Of a DNA stretch of 64,000 bases, positions 52,701-63,886 are shown piece by piece; position 1 is the stretch's first letter, and the number at the start of each line of letters is the position of its first letter. Source of the stretch: Xenopus tropicalis. Its lineage: Eukaryota > Chordata > Amphibia > Anura > Pipidae. Location: contig NC_030683.2 in assembly GCF_000004195.4 (NCBI RefSeq), positions 77,554,910 to 77,618,909 on the forward strand. The letters run 5' to 3'. The translations under genes were made by a program, and so were the position numbers. The notes beneath the pieces were generated by a model. It did not search any database. It was not told where the DNA came from and saw only the letters and a list, made by a program, of their open reading frames with translations.

Positions 52701-55700
52701 CTACCCAGGGGCCACTCGTTCCCCACCTCTGACTATTGTCTGGAGGCTGGGGAACGAGTGGGGAGCGAAGGAATGGCTTGAAAAGCCATTCCTCCGCTCC
52801 CAAAACCGGAAGTGCAGCAGGACGTAGAATCTACGTTCTGTGGCACTTTGGTCCTTTGATACACAGGACGTAGATTCTACGTCCTGTGGCACTAAAAAGG
52901 TTAAATAAAACCAATAGGGTTGTTTACCAACAAAATGGTACTGCATGGGAGAAGATTTGGAGCTTTTTGGATACCAGGTTTCCAGATAAGGAATCCCATA
53001 TCTGTAGATGAAATGCATTATAAAACTAAAAATGAGGTTGTAAAAAGTACTTACAATATTTGTAAATATGAACTCTCTTACATTAAAGGGTTGGTTCACC
53101 TTTAAGTTAACTTTTAGTATGTTATACAATTGCCTATCCTAAGCAACTTTCAATTGGTCTTTATTATTTTTTTTTATCTATTTGCCTTTTTCTTTTAACT
53201 CTTTGTAGCTTTCAAACAGGGATCACTGGCCCCAGGAGCCAACAAACCATTGCTCTGTGAGGCTGCAGTTTTATTGTTACTTTGTATTATTTGTTTATCT
53301 AATCAGCTTCTCTTCTATTAATTAACCATATTCTCATTCAAACTGCTCTCTAGTTGTTAAGGTAATTTGGACCCTAGCAACCAGATAACTGCTGAAAACG
53401 CCAAACTGCAGAGCTGCTGAACAAAAAATTAAATAACTAAAAAACTACAAATAAAAAATGAAGACCAATTGCAAACTGTTTTAGAATATTACTCTCTACA
53501 TCAGACTAAAAGTTACATCAAAGGGAACAACCCCTTTAAGTGCACAGTAGTAAAGCTATGAAAATAACGTTACAATTTTTTCTCAGTTACCAGGGGGCAG
53601 ACCCTGCAACTCTGTCTCCGGAAAAGAATATGGCCATAGGCCAGCCAAGTATACGTCCCCTGTAGCAAAAGCATGACTGGAGTCCATTAGATTACTGTGT
53701 TATTAGTAGGGACAACAAATAGAACCACACCAAGCCCCTAGGTAATCACAGATGCACAACACATGTAAAGTAATGACCAGGGTTTGGGGGGGGGAGGGTT
53801 AGAAGCATTGCTAAGGAAAATAGAATGAAGCATGCCGTTTTACTAGGATTTTAGTGAAGCGCCAATCTATCAAATCCAATTTTCTTATTACAAGAAAGTA
53901 TCCTTTAAAACACACAGAGGCACCTTTACCCTCCCCTACCAAACTCCTGTGTGAACCCAGTGGCTGCCATGTTTGCCTTTATATTTGATGTCATAACCTG
54001 CACAGCTCTGATCACCAATCAGCAGCAAGGACACTGTAGCTGTCCTGGCTTTTAATGTGCATGCCCCAGCTTAGCGATAAGAGCAGTAGAGTTTGACAAA
54101 ACTTGAAGTGTTAGTTCATTCTAAATTACCCTTTCGAAAAGAAGGGCCTGCATAATTTTTATAGCAGAAAAGAGGACCAAGAAAGAACAACGAGATGTAT
54201 CATTTTGAGTACACAAGTGGGAGAGATGAGTGATTATACACCAGGGGTGTGCAAACTACGGCCCGCTAGCCTTTTCAATCCGGCCCGCCGACTCCGGCCC
54301 TTGTGATTTCTGATGGTAGGCCTGAGCGTAACGCTGGCCCGGCCCGGGCCGCCTGTAAGTCAATATGGCCCCTGAGCCAAAAAGTTTGCCCACCCGTTTG
54401 CCTGTGGTATACCCAGTGTTGGATACTATTGTAAATAATAAGGATCAAATACTTAAAGGAGACGGAAAATCATTTTGGCATTTTACTGCCAATAGATTTG
54501 CCACATTAGTGCCACCTAGAATACTATATTTATTCAGCAGAAAGTTTTACTATACCTGAGTAAAGAGCCCTAGAAGCTCCCTCTGATAGCAGCTGCCATT
54601 TTAGCTTGGTCTTGGTAGCTTCCTGCTGCAGTTATAGCCGTTGGAAGCTCAGATCACACATTCCTAAGGGTGGGGAAAGCGAGTTCTTATGGGAGGTGTA
54701 GAGGGGAGCGACCTGAGCAAACTCAAGCCCCAAACCTGAAGGAGCCCTAAGAGAGAGGAAGTCTGATACCGAAGAACATGTTCCCAAAAAAGGAGAAAAG
54801 AAATCCTGTGTTTCTTTTGATAGAGGACTTAGCGCAGTGTTTCTGTGAGTGCTTATGGCTATATTTACATAGACCTTTCTGATAAAAGTTTACTTAGTTT
54901 TTACCTTTCCTTCTTGTTTAACTGACTGTTTTGCCTATCTGCTAAGTCTCTAATTGTCTACTTGCCACTGATGTATGTATGTATAACTTTATTTATAAAG
55001 TGCCACAAGGGTACGCAGCGCTGTACAATCTTACAATATACAAAATTACACACAGGGAGGACAAGTGTTAAATAAATACAATAAATAAGTATAAATACAC
55101 AGGGAGTAAGTGCTATGTGGTATGAGACACAGTAGGAAGGAGGTAGCCCTGTAGAGCTTACAATCTAAGTGGTTGGGTAACCATACAGGCACAAATCGGA
55201 AGGTAAGAGTGTGCTAGGTATGGGCATTTGCCTCTAAGTGCAGGACTAGGCAAAATAATGTTTTAGTGCTCCAGAAGGTAGCATCTGAGTTTTACCTTAA
55301 AGAGAGTAGGTGAGTGTTCCCTACGGAGGGATTCAGGGATAGAGTTCCAGAGGTAAGGAGCAGCGAGATAAAAAGGTTTAAGACGAGAAAGCGCAGTGGG
55401 TGTGGATGGTGTAAAAAGACGGAGGCTCTGAGAGGAGCAGAGGAGACAACCAGGAACGTGCAGAGAGACCAGTGAAGAAATGTAGTGAGGAGCAGAGGAG
55501 TGAAGGGCTTTGAATGTTAGAAGGATTTTGTATGCTATCCTTGGCTTAACAGGCAGCCACGCTAGAGAGCTTAAATGAGGCTGAGCAGGTTCCCTCTTAT
55601 GAGAGAGCAGGAGGATCCTGGCAGCAGAGTTTAAGGTTGATTGCGGGGGAGAGAGGTGGGAGTCTGGGAGGCCAGTTAGTAGGATATTGCAGTAATCTAA

Positions 55701-58700
55701 ACGGGAAAAGATAAGGGCATGGATTAGTGTTTTAGCTGTTCCTTGTGAAAGAAAGGGGCATATATGGGGCAATGCTGCGGAGGAAAAAGCTGCAGGTTTT
55801 TAATATGGTTAGAGAAGGAGAGGGGCTGGTCAAAGACGACCCCAAAGCAGCGTGCTGAATTAACAGGGTTAATGGTCATGCCGTCAGTAGTGATGGTGAA
55901 AGGAGGAGAAGGGCTAGGTTTGGGTGAGAAGACCATGAGCTCTGTTTTAGCTAGGTTAAGTTGGAGGTGGTGTTGGTTCATCCAGGAGGAGATAGGCAGG
56001 AGGCAGTAACAATCTGGGTTTGAACATCAGAGGTTAATGCAGGGGTGTCTAAATATTTCTGGATGTCATCTGCATATAAGTGATATTTAAGACCAAAAGA
56101 ATGTCACCTAAAGAGAGAGTGTACAGGGAGAACAGTAAAGGACCAAGCACAGAGCCCTGAGGCACCCCCACACTAAGGGTAGAAGATTTGTTAGCAAGAA
56201 CAACAGAGAAGGAGCAGTTAGAGAGATAGGGAGAGAACCAGGATGCAGCCTGATCCCGGATACCCAGAGAAGAGAGAATTTGCATAAGGACAGAATGGTC
56301 GACAGTATCAAAAGCAGAGGAAAGGTCCAGGAGAATGAGGACTGTGTCCTTTGGCCTTGGCAGTCTGGAGTTCATTTGCCACTCTACATAAGGCCGTCTC
56401 GGTGGAGTGCGCAGCCCGAAAACCAGACTGCATAGGGTCCAGCAGATTATGGGTACAGAGGAAGTTAGTGACACGGGAGAAGACAAACGTTCCAGGAGTT
56501 TAGAGGCTAGGGGCAGGAAGGAGATGGAACAGTAGTTAGAAAGGCAGGACGGGTCCATTGTAGACTTTTTAAGAATGGGGTTGACACAAGCTTGTTTGAA
56601 TAGAGAGGGAAAAGTACCAAAAGCCAGAGAGGAATTGAATATGTGGGTAAGAGCTGGAGTAAGAGCAAGGGCACACTGTTTTAGTAGCGATGAGGGCATA
56701 GGATCCAGTGAGCAGGTAGTAGGCAGAGATGAACAGAGAAGCTGAGAAACTTCAGACTCTGTTACAAGATCAAAGGAGCTGAATACGGAAGGAGGAGATT
56801 TGGGAAGGTTAAGATTACCGGTATTTGAAGGTTGGGAAAATTGTTTGCGGATAGAATCGACTTTGCTTTTAAAGAAGTCAGCAAAGTCTGCTTTGTGAAG
56901 TGACTCAGTCATTGATTTCAGCTTGAAAGTTTCTATTTATACATATTAACTAATATTACTGCCAAGGAAATCAATGTTTTCTGCTTTTTAGACAGTTTCT
57001 CATATAGAGTTTTTTTAATAATGTTTTAATGTACAGTGGCTTGCAAAAGTATTTGGCCCCCTTGAACTTTTCCACATTTTGTCACATTACAGCCACAAAC
57101 ATGAATCAATTTTATTGGAATTCCACGTGAAAGACCAATACAAAGTGGTGTACACGTGAGAAGTGGAACGAAAATCATACATGATTCCAAACATTTTTTA
57201 CAAATAAATAACTGCAAAGTGGGGTGTGCGTAATTATTTAGCCCCCTTTGGTGTGAGTGCAGTCAGTTGCCCATAGACATTGCCTGATGAGTGCTAATGA
57301 CTAAATAGAGTGCACCTGTGTAATCTAATGTCAGTACAAATACAGCTGCTCTGTGACGGCCTCAGAGGTTGTCTAAGAGAATATTGGGAGCAACAACACC
57401 ATGAAGTCCAAAGAACACGCCAGACAGGTCAGGGATAAAGTTAGAGAAATTTAAAGCAGGCTTAGGCTACAAAAAGATTTCCAAAGCCTTCAACATCCCA
57501 CGGAGCACTGTTCAAGCGATCATTCAGAAATGGAAGGAGTATGGCACAACTGTAAACCTACCAAGACAAGGCCGTCCACCTAAACTCACAGGCTGAACAA
57601 GGAGAGCGCTGATCAGAAATGCAGCCAAGAGGCCTATGGTGACTCTGGACGAGCTGCAGAGATCTACAGCTCAGGTGGGGGAATCTGTCCATAGGACAAC
57701 TATTAGTCGTGCACTGCACAAAGTTGGCCTTTATGGAAGAGTGGCAAGAAGAAAGCCATAGTTAACAGAAAACCATAAGTCCCGTTTGCAGTTTGCCACA
57801 AGCCATGTGGGGGACACAGCAAACATGTGGAAGAAGGTGCTCTGATCAGATGAGACCAAAATTGAACTTTTTGGCCAAAATGCAAAACGCTATGTGTGGC
57901 GGAAAACTAACACTGTACATCACTCTGAACACACCATCCCCACTGTCAAATATGGTGGTGGCAGCATCATGCTCTGGGGGTGCTTCTCTTCAGCAGGGAC
58001 AGGGAAGCTGGTCAGCGTTGATGGAAAGATGGATGGAACCAAATACAGGGCAATCTTGGAAGAAAACCTCTTGGAGTCTGCAAAAGACTTGAGACTGGGG
58101 CGGAGGTTCACCTTCCAGCAGGACAATGACCCTAAACATAAAGCCAGGTCAACAATGGAATGGTTTAAAACAAAACATATCCATGTGTTAGAATGGCCCA
58201 GTCAAAGTCTAGATCTAAATCCAATCGAGAATCTGTGGCAAGATCTGAAAACTGCTGTTCACAAACGCTGTCCATCTAATCTGACTGAGCTGGAGCTGTT
58301 TTGCAAAGAAGAATGGGCAAGGATTTCAGTCTGTAGATGTCCAAAGCTGGTAGAGACATACCCTAAAAGACTGGCAGCTGTAATTGCAGCAAAAGGTGGT
58401 TCTACAAAGTATTGACTCAGGGGGCTGAATAATTACGCACACCCCACTTTGCAGTTATTTATTTGTAAAAAATGTTTGGAATCATGTATGATTTTCGTTC
58501 CACTTCTCACGTGTACACCACTTTGTATTGGTCTTTCACGTGGAATTCCAATAAAATTGATTCTTGTTTGTGGCTGTAATGTGACAAAATGTGGAAAAGT
58601 TCAAGGGCGCCGAATACTTTTGCAAGCCACTGTATATTGATTGTTGAGTGATTAATTGAATTAGGTATTTTTATTTAGAGAATTAAATAATTTTAAGGTA

Positions 58701-61700
58701 AATTTTATTGAAATATACCGATTACAGAAAACACAGCATATTTTTATTTTAGTGTTGTTTTAACTTTACCCAGTTAGGTTTGTATTAGCTGCTACTGGTC
58801 CTTAACAATGTAGGGTCACTGTATTAATCCTCTTTGGGAATAGACTCTTCAAAAGAACCAGTGGAGAATAATGCCCTTTCTAAAAGATGGGCAGGCTAAA
58901 CTGCTTACTGAAACACAAGTAAACCCTCTGAAAATGTATAACGGTTTATGTCAACTTGTAGATTACAAATATTGACAAAATTCCACCAAATATAAATCTT
59001 TTCTAATTCTTAGCGGGCACTAAGAGGTTATAAATTGTTTTGGTTTTCTTAAAACCTTTTCCTTCATATTAAGCCATTCCATTTTCCATTATATGCACAT
59101 CAGAAATCTTAAATGACCAAGAGTCATCTGGGTTCCTATATGCAAGTGTTGCATTAGAAAGCTTTTTACAAGTGCAACATTGTGAAATGATCTTAACATA
59201 CCCAGGTCAGTGGCTATAGACACTAGAAAAGTAAAACACTAAATGCAGGGACAGCAAGCCCTGTACTTTATGCCAGTTGTAGCATGGCATCAAATTCAAT
59301 ATCCTGCCCTGTCCCAAAAATCCCCCACAAACAAGGGTTCTGAAGACTAAGTGCAGGGTCGCAGGGCCATTCATTACATAAATATAATTTTACATGGGGC
59401 AATGTATGTCGTTTATGCTTAGTTCTGACTTTTGTTCTTTCTACAGCCTCTAATGCTAGTATTGTAATTGTATCTCGTCAGGTTTTGTGCATCAGCAGAG
59501 CTTTAAATGCATTCCAGTTAAGTATTTTTGCCACAGAGAGAATTAAATATGAATACCTCACTCCAGGCCTGAAGGTGCTCTTTGTTGTTGCCCCAGTCAA
59601 CCTGAACACAAACGGTGTTTCCTTCCATCTTATTAAAGTTAGGAATTCCTACACCTGCCGTGTAAAAAAACTCACGCCACAGCAGCTGCCCATGAAGAGA
59701 CACTGGAGGGTCAGAATGTTTCTTCTAAAAACAAATGGAAATATAACAGTACATTAGTAAAATGTTCTACACTCCAGCTTTAAAGTCTTACTCCCAAAAA
59801 TTAAAATATTGCAAATTCCAAAATAAAATTCCAGCATAAAAAGCATACATTTGTATGATTGGCTTTTTTTGGTGCCTTATGTTTTCTAATACCTTCAATG
59901 GGTTATACAAAGTCTGAAGTGGTGTGAATTATGACATTTCTGCAGCCATGGTGTTAAATTATGTGTAACTAGAAAGAATAGAGTAGAGTTTTCAACAAGC
60001 AGCAACCAAGTGTCTCAGGTAAGCCACTTATAATAAGCCACCCAATGGTGGATGCGTAACATTTTTCAAATAGTTGAAAAAAAAAAAACAAAAAAACAAA
60101 ATGAATGATGACCAATTGCAAAATTGCTAGGAATAGGACATTCTATAACATACTAAAAGTTACTGCAAAGGTGACTCTCCCCTTTAACAAAATAGACCAA
60201 GTGGCTCTTTCTTTACTGCTAGCTGTTCTCTAATTAGCAAATAAACTATGGGCCCTATGGAATACAGATTGTAAGCTATACTGGTGAAGACTGATATGAA
60301 TGATAATCTCTGTAAAAGGTGTGCAGAATGTGTTGGTACTAAATAAACAGTAATAACAGTAATAATACCTAAACTACATAACAAGCTTGTGCATAAGCAA
60401 AAATTGTTCCTCTTCTGCCTAACAATTAGTTTAGCTTTCATTAAATAAACACACATGTTCTGCTAATATGGATAACATCTTGCTCACCCCCTGGTAAATT
60501 TCTGCTATTCTCCACCAAAAGGTCCGAGCAGAGAGGCAGCCAAATTTCACATATGGGCTCAAAACAGTAGTGCTGGGGGTCAGAGAGTTTGGCTCCGTCT
60601 CTGGCTTCTTGAAGTTGCACACCCAGGTCTGAAAAGTGAAGTAAATGTTTTACATATGCATTGCATTTAGCCATGGAGTTTAACATTTTTTAAAAAAAAA
60701 AAAATCCTTTTTATAACCAATAATAAAAAACCCTTTTGTACCGTTCATGCACATGACCTTATTGTTACATTGTGGAGGTGATTAGTAATGTGTTAAAGTT
60801 TGGTTCGAGTAATGTGGAGTTTAAGTACATAGAAGAGCACTAAGGGGTGCAAAGCATGCCTCTTAGTGCTCATTCAAGCATTATTTCTTCTCCTGCTCTA
60901 GATGTGCGCTACATGTTTGATCAAATACAAAATCTAGCCTAAGTTGCAGACAACAGAATCAAGGGGCACAGGCCAGAACTGTTCCTAAAAAGATTCTTTC
61001 CTGATTTCTATGGCATAGATTTATTACTAAATTACACTGTGTACTTTGCAAATAATTCACACTACCAGCTACAATTTTATTTTTGAACCAATAAATGTAT
61101 TTTTTTTAGTTGTAATATTGGTGTGTAGACAGCCATCTCAGGTTATTGTGTCTGTGCTTTAACCTAAAGCCAGCACTTCACAATGCAACTACTTTCAGAT
61201 AAGATATTGCATTTCCAACTTAACATCTAAAGAGTCATGGCTGGACTTGGGTGTTTTTCTACTGAGCACTACTCAGCATAGTGAGCAAGCTAGTACACTC
61301 GCTTATTATGGGATGCCCACACTGGAAGTGCAAAAGTCACCTAAAGCACAGCACCTATTTCTTAAAAAAGTGATAGCTTTACAGAACCCAGTAAAAAGTA
61401 TCCAGCATGATAATATACTTCTCGTGTGTTAGTTTAATTATTTGGGGCAAGCTCCAAATGGAAAAAATGAGTTTCACTTTACTGACCGTTCTCTTCATGT
61501 GGAGTTCCAGTCTGCTCAAAGCCTCACTCTCTCCTCCTGGATACAAGCGAGGTCCAAGTTTCAAAGAATCCTGGCCCAGCTCCTCTAATGTGGGCACACC
61601 ATATTTTTCATTGTATGAGGATTTCCATAAAGTACAGCAATCTGGAAAAAGCAGTGTTAAAGGACAATGAAAGGTTAATATAAATTAAAAGTAAGTCTAA

Positions 61701-63886
61701 AGGCATTCTTTTTAAGCACTTACTGCATATCTAAATTCCCAGATCCCCTGCTTGCTTCTCTGAGATATGGTGCTGGCAGCCTACAGCAGTGTGAAGACTA
61801 CAGTGACATCACTGAAACCTCTCTTCCCTTCCTGTAGGCTGCCAGCGGCAGCCTTCCTATTCTCTGAGCATGTGTGTAACTTGATCCTGTCTGCTGTTCT
61901 GAGCTACACATGCCCACCAGCTAATCAGAAGCGGATCTGGCAGAGGGGAGGGGGGGGAGGGAACGAAACACATGTGCAGTATGAAGCAAGGAGTGAAAGG
62001 AAGGGAGAATACCTTTTTAGAGATGGCTGCCTGTTCTAGAAAATGTGAAGTAAGTGTGACTGAGTAAATATTTGATTAGGTGAGCCAAAAGTGTGGCGTT
62101 TTTACTAAACAATAGGAGGAATATTGGGCAGTATGCTTTTTAAATTTTGACTTGCATTCTCCTTTAAACAAAACAACAAATACTGCTAGAATTCTACTTT
62201 CAAGGCTAAAATGAAGCAGTGAGTGTCAGCCTATCCTGCCAGGAGGCCAATATATTATTTGTACAGTTACAGAAAATTTCTAGAGAACAGAATATTCTCT
62301 CATTTTTGTTGATCTGCATTTTTAAATTGGAATGTTAATTATTGTTGAATGCTAAATCTGCCTTAGAACTGGGATGCTCACACTTTACCAACTTGGGATA
62401 TACATCACTTAATCTGTTGGGTGTATGACCTGGCACAGGAGGCTATTTCAGGTATTGTTTCACAATTTAAAAAAAATCAGGTGTTTTTAAGGCGCTTAAT
62501 CATATTTTGACATGCACGTATTCCGTTGGGATTATGTAATAAAGGTATTTAAACACAAAACTGCTAAAAATAGTTCTTTCCATAGTGCAGAGATTCACTG
62601 AAAAGCACAGGCATTTCGAGTTCCAGAATTCACTTCACAATAGATGACTCTGGGCCTACTGATTCTTGTGGTTTTGATTTTAATCTGTGGAATCAAAAAA
62701 CACATTTATTTTTGGAATTTCATATAGTGTTTATGCACCATTTTTAGTCCAACTGAATGAGCATGCCAAAAGGGGGGATTTTTTTCCTTTAAAGGAGAAG
62801 GAAAGGTAAAAACTAAGTAAGCTTCATCAGAAAGGTCTATGTAAATGAAGCCATGCATGCTCACAGAAAAGCAGTCCTCTATCAAAAGAAACACAGGATT
62901 TATTTTCTTCTTTTGTGTATACATGTTCTTCTGTGTCAGACTTCCTCCTCAGAAAAATCCTTTAGGGCACAGCACAAGTCTACTGAGTCTGCTCCTCTCT
63001 CCCCCACTCCATCCTCTCAACACTTCCCCCCTCCCAACTGTGCTGTGTAATCTGAGCTACCAGCAGCCATAGTTGTAGCATGAAAGCTAAAATGGCAGCT
63101 GCTATCTTAAATAAGCAGAGGGAGCTTCTAGGCTGTTTACTCAGGTATTGTAAAACTTTCTGGAGAACAAATATACAGTTCTAGCTTGCACTGTTGTGAT
63201 ATTTCCTTCTCCTATAAAATAAACTTGACAGTGGTATTGCAAGACCGTTTCCAACTTAAATTTTAGATTAACTTTGACTTGATTACCCTAGTCACAAAAC
63301 TAGTGGGCCTGAGAGATAAGCAATAAAAATAAGAAGACTGATACAAATTAATTATTTTGTTTTCCATGACCATCAACAACCTATCAATTCCAGGTTGGAA
63401 AGAAGAAAAATTGAAAAACCATAAAAAAAATAAAAAGCAAAGTTGCTTAGAATGGGTCTACATATAACATACTTAAAGTTGACTTAAAGGTGGACATCCC
63501 TAAATGAACAGCAGCCATTTCTGAAGCTATTGTATGGGAGGTACGCATAAGGGTGATCTAATAGAGTTTTTGAGGCCAGTTTTAAACTAATGTCATCTAC
63601 TATGCAGAACTGCCTTTTATACATCCTTGCCATCCAAGTACCATTAGTTAAGAAATTCTACTCAAGGCACATTATCAGCAGGTCACAATATTTTACTTAT
63701 GTGCTAAGGCTTCTCATAAAGATATGTAGGTAGCTTACAATGGGTTTCTCTATGCAATAAAAGGTACCTTTCATGTTCTCCTGAGTTGGCACCTGTACAG
63801 GGCGCTTTGGGGGACCCAACAAGGCTAATACAGTCTGGAAACGGACATAGGTCAAAGGGGGTTTTCCATTGTTTTCAGCTATTATC
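40761..63886 (-). CDS. cry5: (6-4) DNA photolyase, C-terminal eight coding exons; 5' part off the right edge
   Basis: Uses FAD and light to revert UV-induced (6-4) pyrimidine photoproducts in the nucleus. Coding exons (minus): 63886-63768, 61641-61487, 60628-60488, 59724-59557, 45507-45367, 43564-43413, 41640-41405, 40834-40761 (stop). Phases are consistent across all GT/AG junctions; 1,186 nt are present and about 140 N-terminal residues are missing. Diagnostic stretches: [35 protein letters not shown] and [16 protein letters not shown] (FAD-binding region), [16 protein letters not shown] (histidines required for (6-4) repair), [12 protein letters not shown] and [17 protein letters not shown]. 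The tail AKRKVAGG...KKNKSKKD is lysine-rich and could be a nuclear localisation signal. The family also includes cryptochromes, but the wording is closest to vertebrate (6-4) photolyase (zebrafish symbol cry5). The 14-kb intron 45,508-59,556 is packed with repeats. Confidence 0.93.
43882..45033. mobile_element. hAT-like element with internal minisatellite (photolyase intron)
   Basis: Starts CAGTGCTGTCCAACTGG and ends AGTTGGACAGCACTG, giving inverted termini with the CAGTG start of many hAT elements. Flanking 8-mers (AATTACTC and CACTACTT) agree at only five positions, so the target duplication is uncertain. It carries the minisatellite at 44,150-44,640 and no coding frame. A second, interrupted copy is at 31,221-37,377. 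Confidence 0.72.
44150..44640. repeat. Minisatellite, ~31-33 bp units (GGCAGAGTATGGCACACACA)
   Basis: About 14 imperfect copies of GGCAGGCAGAGTATGGCACA CACAGGCAG, with variants AGCATAGGG and GGTAGGG. It ends in an inverted copy near 44,612-44,650 (CTGCCTGTGTGTGCCATACT). Cysteine-rich minus-strand frames here are repeat translations. Confidence 0.9.
45999..46190. mobile_element. GC-rich hAT-type MITE with perfect 8-bp target duplication
   Basis: TGCATCAT at 45,991-45,998 and 46,191-46,198 flanks inverted termini CAGGGTCGGAGTGG and CCAGTCCGACCCTG. The 192-bp interior includes a poly-C run. It lies in the large photolyase intron. Confidence 0.85.
46440..46860 (+). mobile_element. CR1-like LINE ORF2 fragment (reverse transcriptase to C terminus)
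   Basis: The plus strand from about 46,509 reads [20 protein letters not shown] then [12 protein letters not shown], the reverse transcriptase palm motif with the usual ADD changed to ADN. Near 46,723-46,840 another frame reads [11 protein letters not shown] and [12 protein letters not shown], matching the C-terminal part of CR1-type ORF2. Stops and deletions make it dead. It sits in the photolyase intron, antisense to the gene. Confidence 0.75.
47362..47454. repeat. 33-bp hairpin arms with a nested inner hairpin
   Basis: The arms 47,362-47,394 and 47,422-47,454 are reverse complements with one mismatch (core GTTACAATAATGTTACTC against GAGTAACATTACTGTAAC). The 27-bp loop itself contains TTTGGTAC-AG-GTACCAAA. 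The right side runs into a remnant of the CAGGTATGGGACC MITE family. Confidence 0.8.
47990..51850. repeat. Tandem array of ~395-bp units in two related subfamilies
   Basis: Subfamily A: TACATTGACCCCCC-type landmarks at 48,441, 48,835, 49,229 and 49,625 (spacing 394, 394, 396), with a diverged unit ahead at about 48,045. Subfamily B: GGAGACCCTAGAAAAC landmarks at about 50,007, 50,402, 50,797, 51,192 and 51,587 (spacing 395). A and B units align to each other through GAAAGTACACATTC, CTTTCTACT.CAAACTAC and GAACAGTTTGATGCCC. The units at 50,615 and 51,010 are nearly identical while outer units diverge. Each unit has a ~130-codon frame ending in a stop, but 395 is not a multiple of three. Confidence 0.9.
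52300..52512. repeat. TGTG-rich low-complexity stretch
   Basis: Interspersed (TG)n and AAGTGTG words within the right part of the TTAA-flanked element. Confidence 0.8.
52769..52793. repeat. Perfect 11-bp stem hairpin
   Basis: AGGAATGGCTT-GAA-AAGCCATTCCT in the GC-rich right part of the TTAA-flanked element. Confidence 0.85.
53087..53535. mobile_element. TTAA-flanked MITE
   Basis: TTAA at 53,083-53,086 and 53,536-53,539. Ends AGGGTTGGTTCACCTTTAA and the inverse of AAAGGGAACAACCCCT match imperfectly, with TTAACTTTTAGTATG against ACTAAAAGTTACATC inside. Remnants of the same family lie near 60,100-60,185 and 63,395-63,500. Part of the cluster of TTAA elements in the photolyase intron. Confidence 0.75.
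54242..54399. mobile_element. hAT-like MITE (CAGGGGTGTGCAAAC termini)
   Basis: Begins CAGGGGTGTGCAAACTACGG and ends AAAGTTTGCCCACCCG, imperfect inverted ends, with GC-rich CGGCCCG repeats between. No coding. Confidence 0.6.
54457..54917. mobile_element. TTAA-flanked MITE
   Basis: TTAA at 54,453-54,456 and 54,918-54,921. The left end is AGGAGACGGAAAATCATT; the right end is ACCTTTCCTTCTTG. The interior is shared with 7,468-7,600 and, inverted, with 62,793-63,213. Confidence 0.7.
54965..56912 (-). mobile_element. L2-like LINE, 5'-truncated, with broken reverse transcriptase
   Basis: On the minus strand, 56,912-56,049 is a 287-codon frame with [39 protein letters not shown] and [20 protein letters not shown], the reverse transcriptase motifs of the CR1/L2 group. 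The YADD box region is lost to a frameshift near 56,060. The C-terminal part follows as separate frames at 55,981-55,724 ([11 protein letters not shown]) and 55,772-55,263 ([28 protein letters not shown]). The 3' end at about 54,965-55,020 has TATTTATAAAGTGCC-type sequence. It shares orientation with the photolyase gene. Confidence 0.85.
57034..58632 (+). mobile_element. Tc1/mariner transposon with ~215-bp near-identical inverted repeats
   Basis: TA-flanked. Termini CAGTGGCTTGCAAAAGTATT are followed by matching sequence to about 215 bp (for example AGAAGTGGAACGAAAATCAT at both ends in opposite orientation), with only a handful of differences. It encodes the transposase relic at 57,402-58,414 and lies antisense within the large photolyase intron. 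Confidence 0.9.
57402..58414 (+). pseudogene. Tc1-type DD34E transposase, disrupted
   Basis: [17 protein letters not shown] starts at 57,402; the frame is then lost near 57,452 and resumes with [19 protein letters not shown]. In-frame stops occur near 57,593, 57,760 and 57,843. From 57,894 to 58,412 the frame is open and shows [24 protein letters not shown] and [13 protein letters not shown] with 34 residues between the second D and the E; the first D lies in [10 protein letters not shown] just after the third stop. More decayed than the copy in FOXRED1 intron 3. Confidence 0.88.
61661..62163. mobile_element. TTAA-flanked MITE between photolyase exons
   Basis: TTAA at 61,657-61,660 and 62,164-62,167. 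Ends are AGGACAATGAAAGGTTAA and TTGCATTCTCCT. A pair of inverted GCTGGCAGCCTACAG/CTGTAGGCTGCCAGC blocks lies at about 61,771 and 61,832. It starts only 16 bp from the acceptor of the exon ending at 61,641. Confidence 0.7.
62793..63213. mobile_element. TTAA MITE, inverse relative of 54,457-54,917
   Basis: The left end is TTAA then AGGAGAAGGAAAGGTAAAA; the right end is TTTCCTTCTCCTATAA, where TTAA has mutated. The interior includes GGGAGCTTCTAGGCTGTTTAC, inverse of the 54,560 region. Confidence 0.65.

Larger units (their letters stand above)
47557..52900. mobile_element. 5.34-kb TTAA-flanked non-autonomous element (piggyBac-like) filled by tandem repeats
   Basis: TTAA at 47,553-47,556 and 52,901-52,904 borders inverted ends CCCTTTAAGTGCCA and TGGCACTAAAAAGG (12 of 14 positions match). 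The CCCTTT start after TTAA resembles piggyBac/Uribo-type elements. Inside are a unique left part, about ten ~395-bp tandem units (about 47,990-51,850), an AT-rich and TGTG-rich stretch (51,850-52,520) and a GC-rich right part. Subterminal palindromes GGACGTAGATTCTACGTCC (52,867-52,885) and a close copy near 52,820 mark the right end. No transposase is visible, so movement would need an enzyme supplied elsewhere. Confidence 0.72.
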
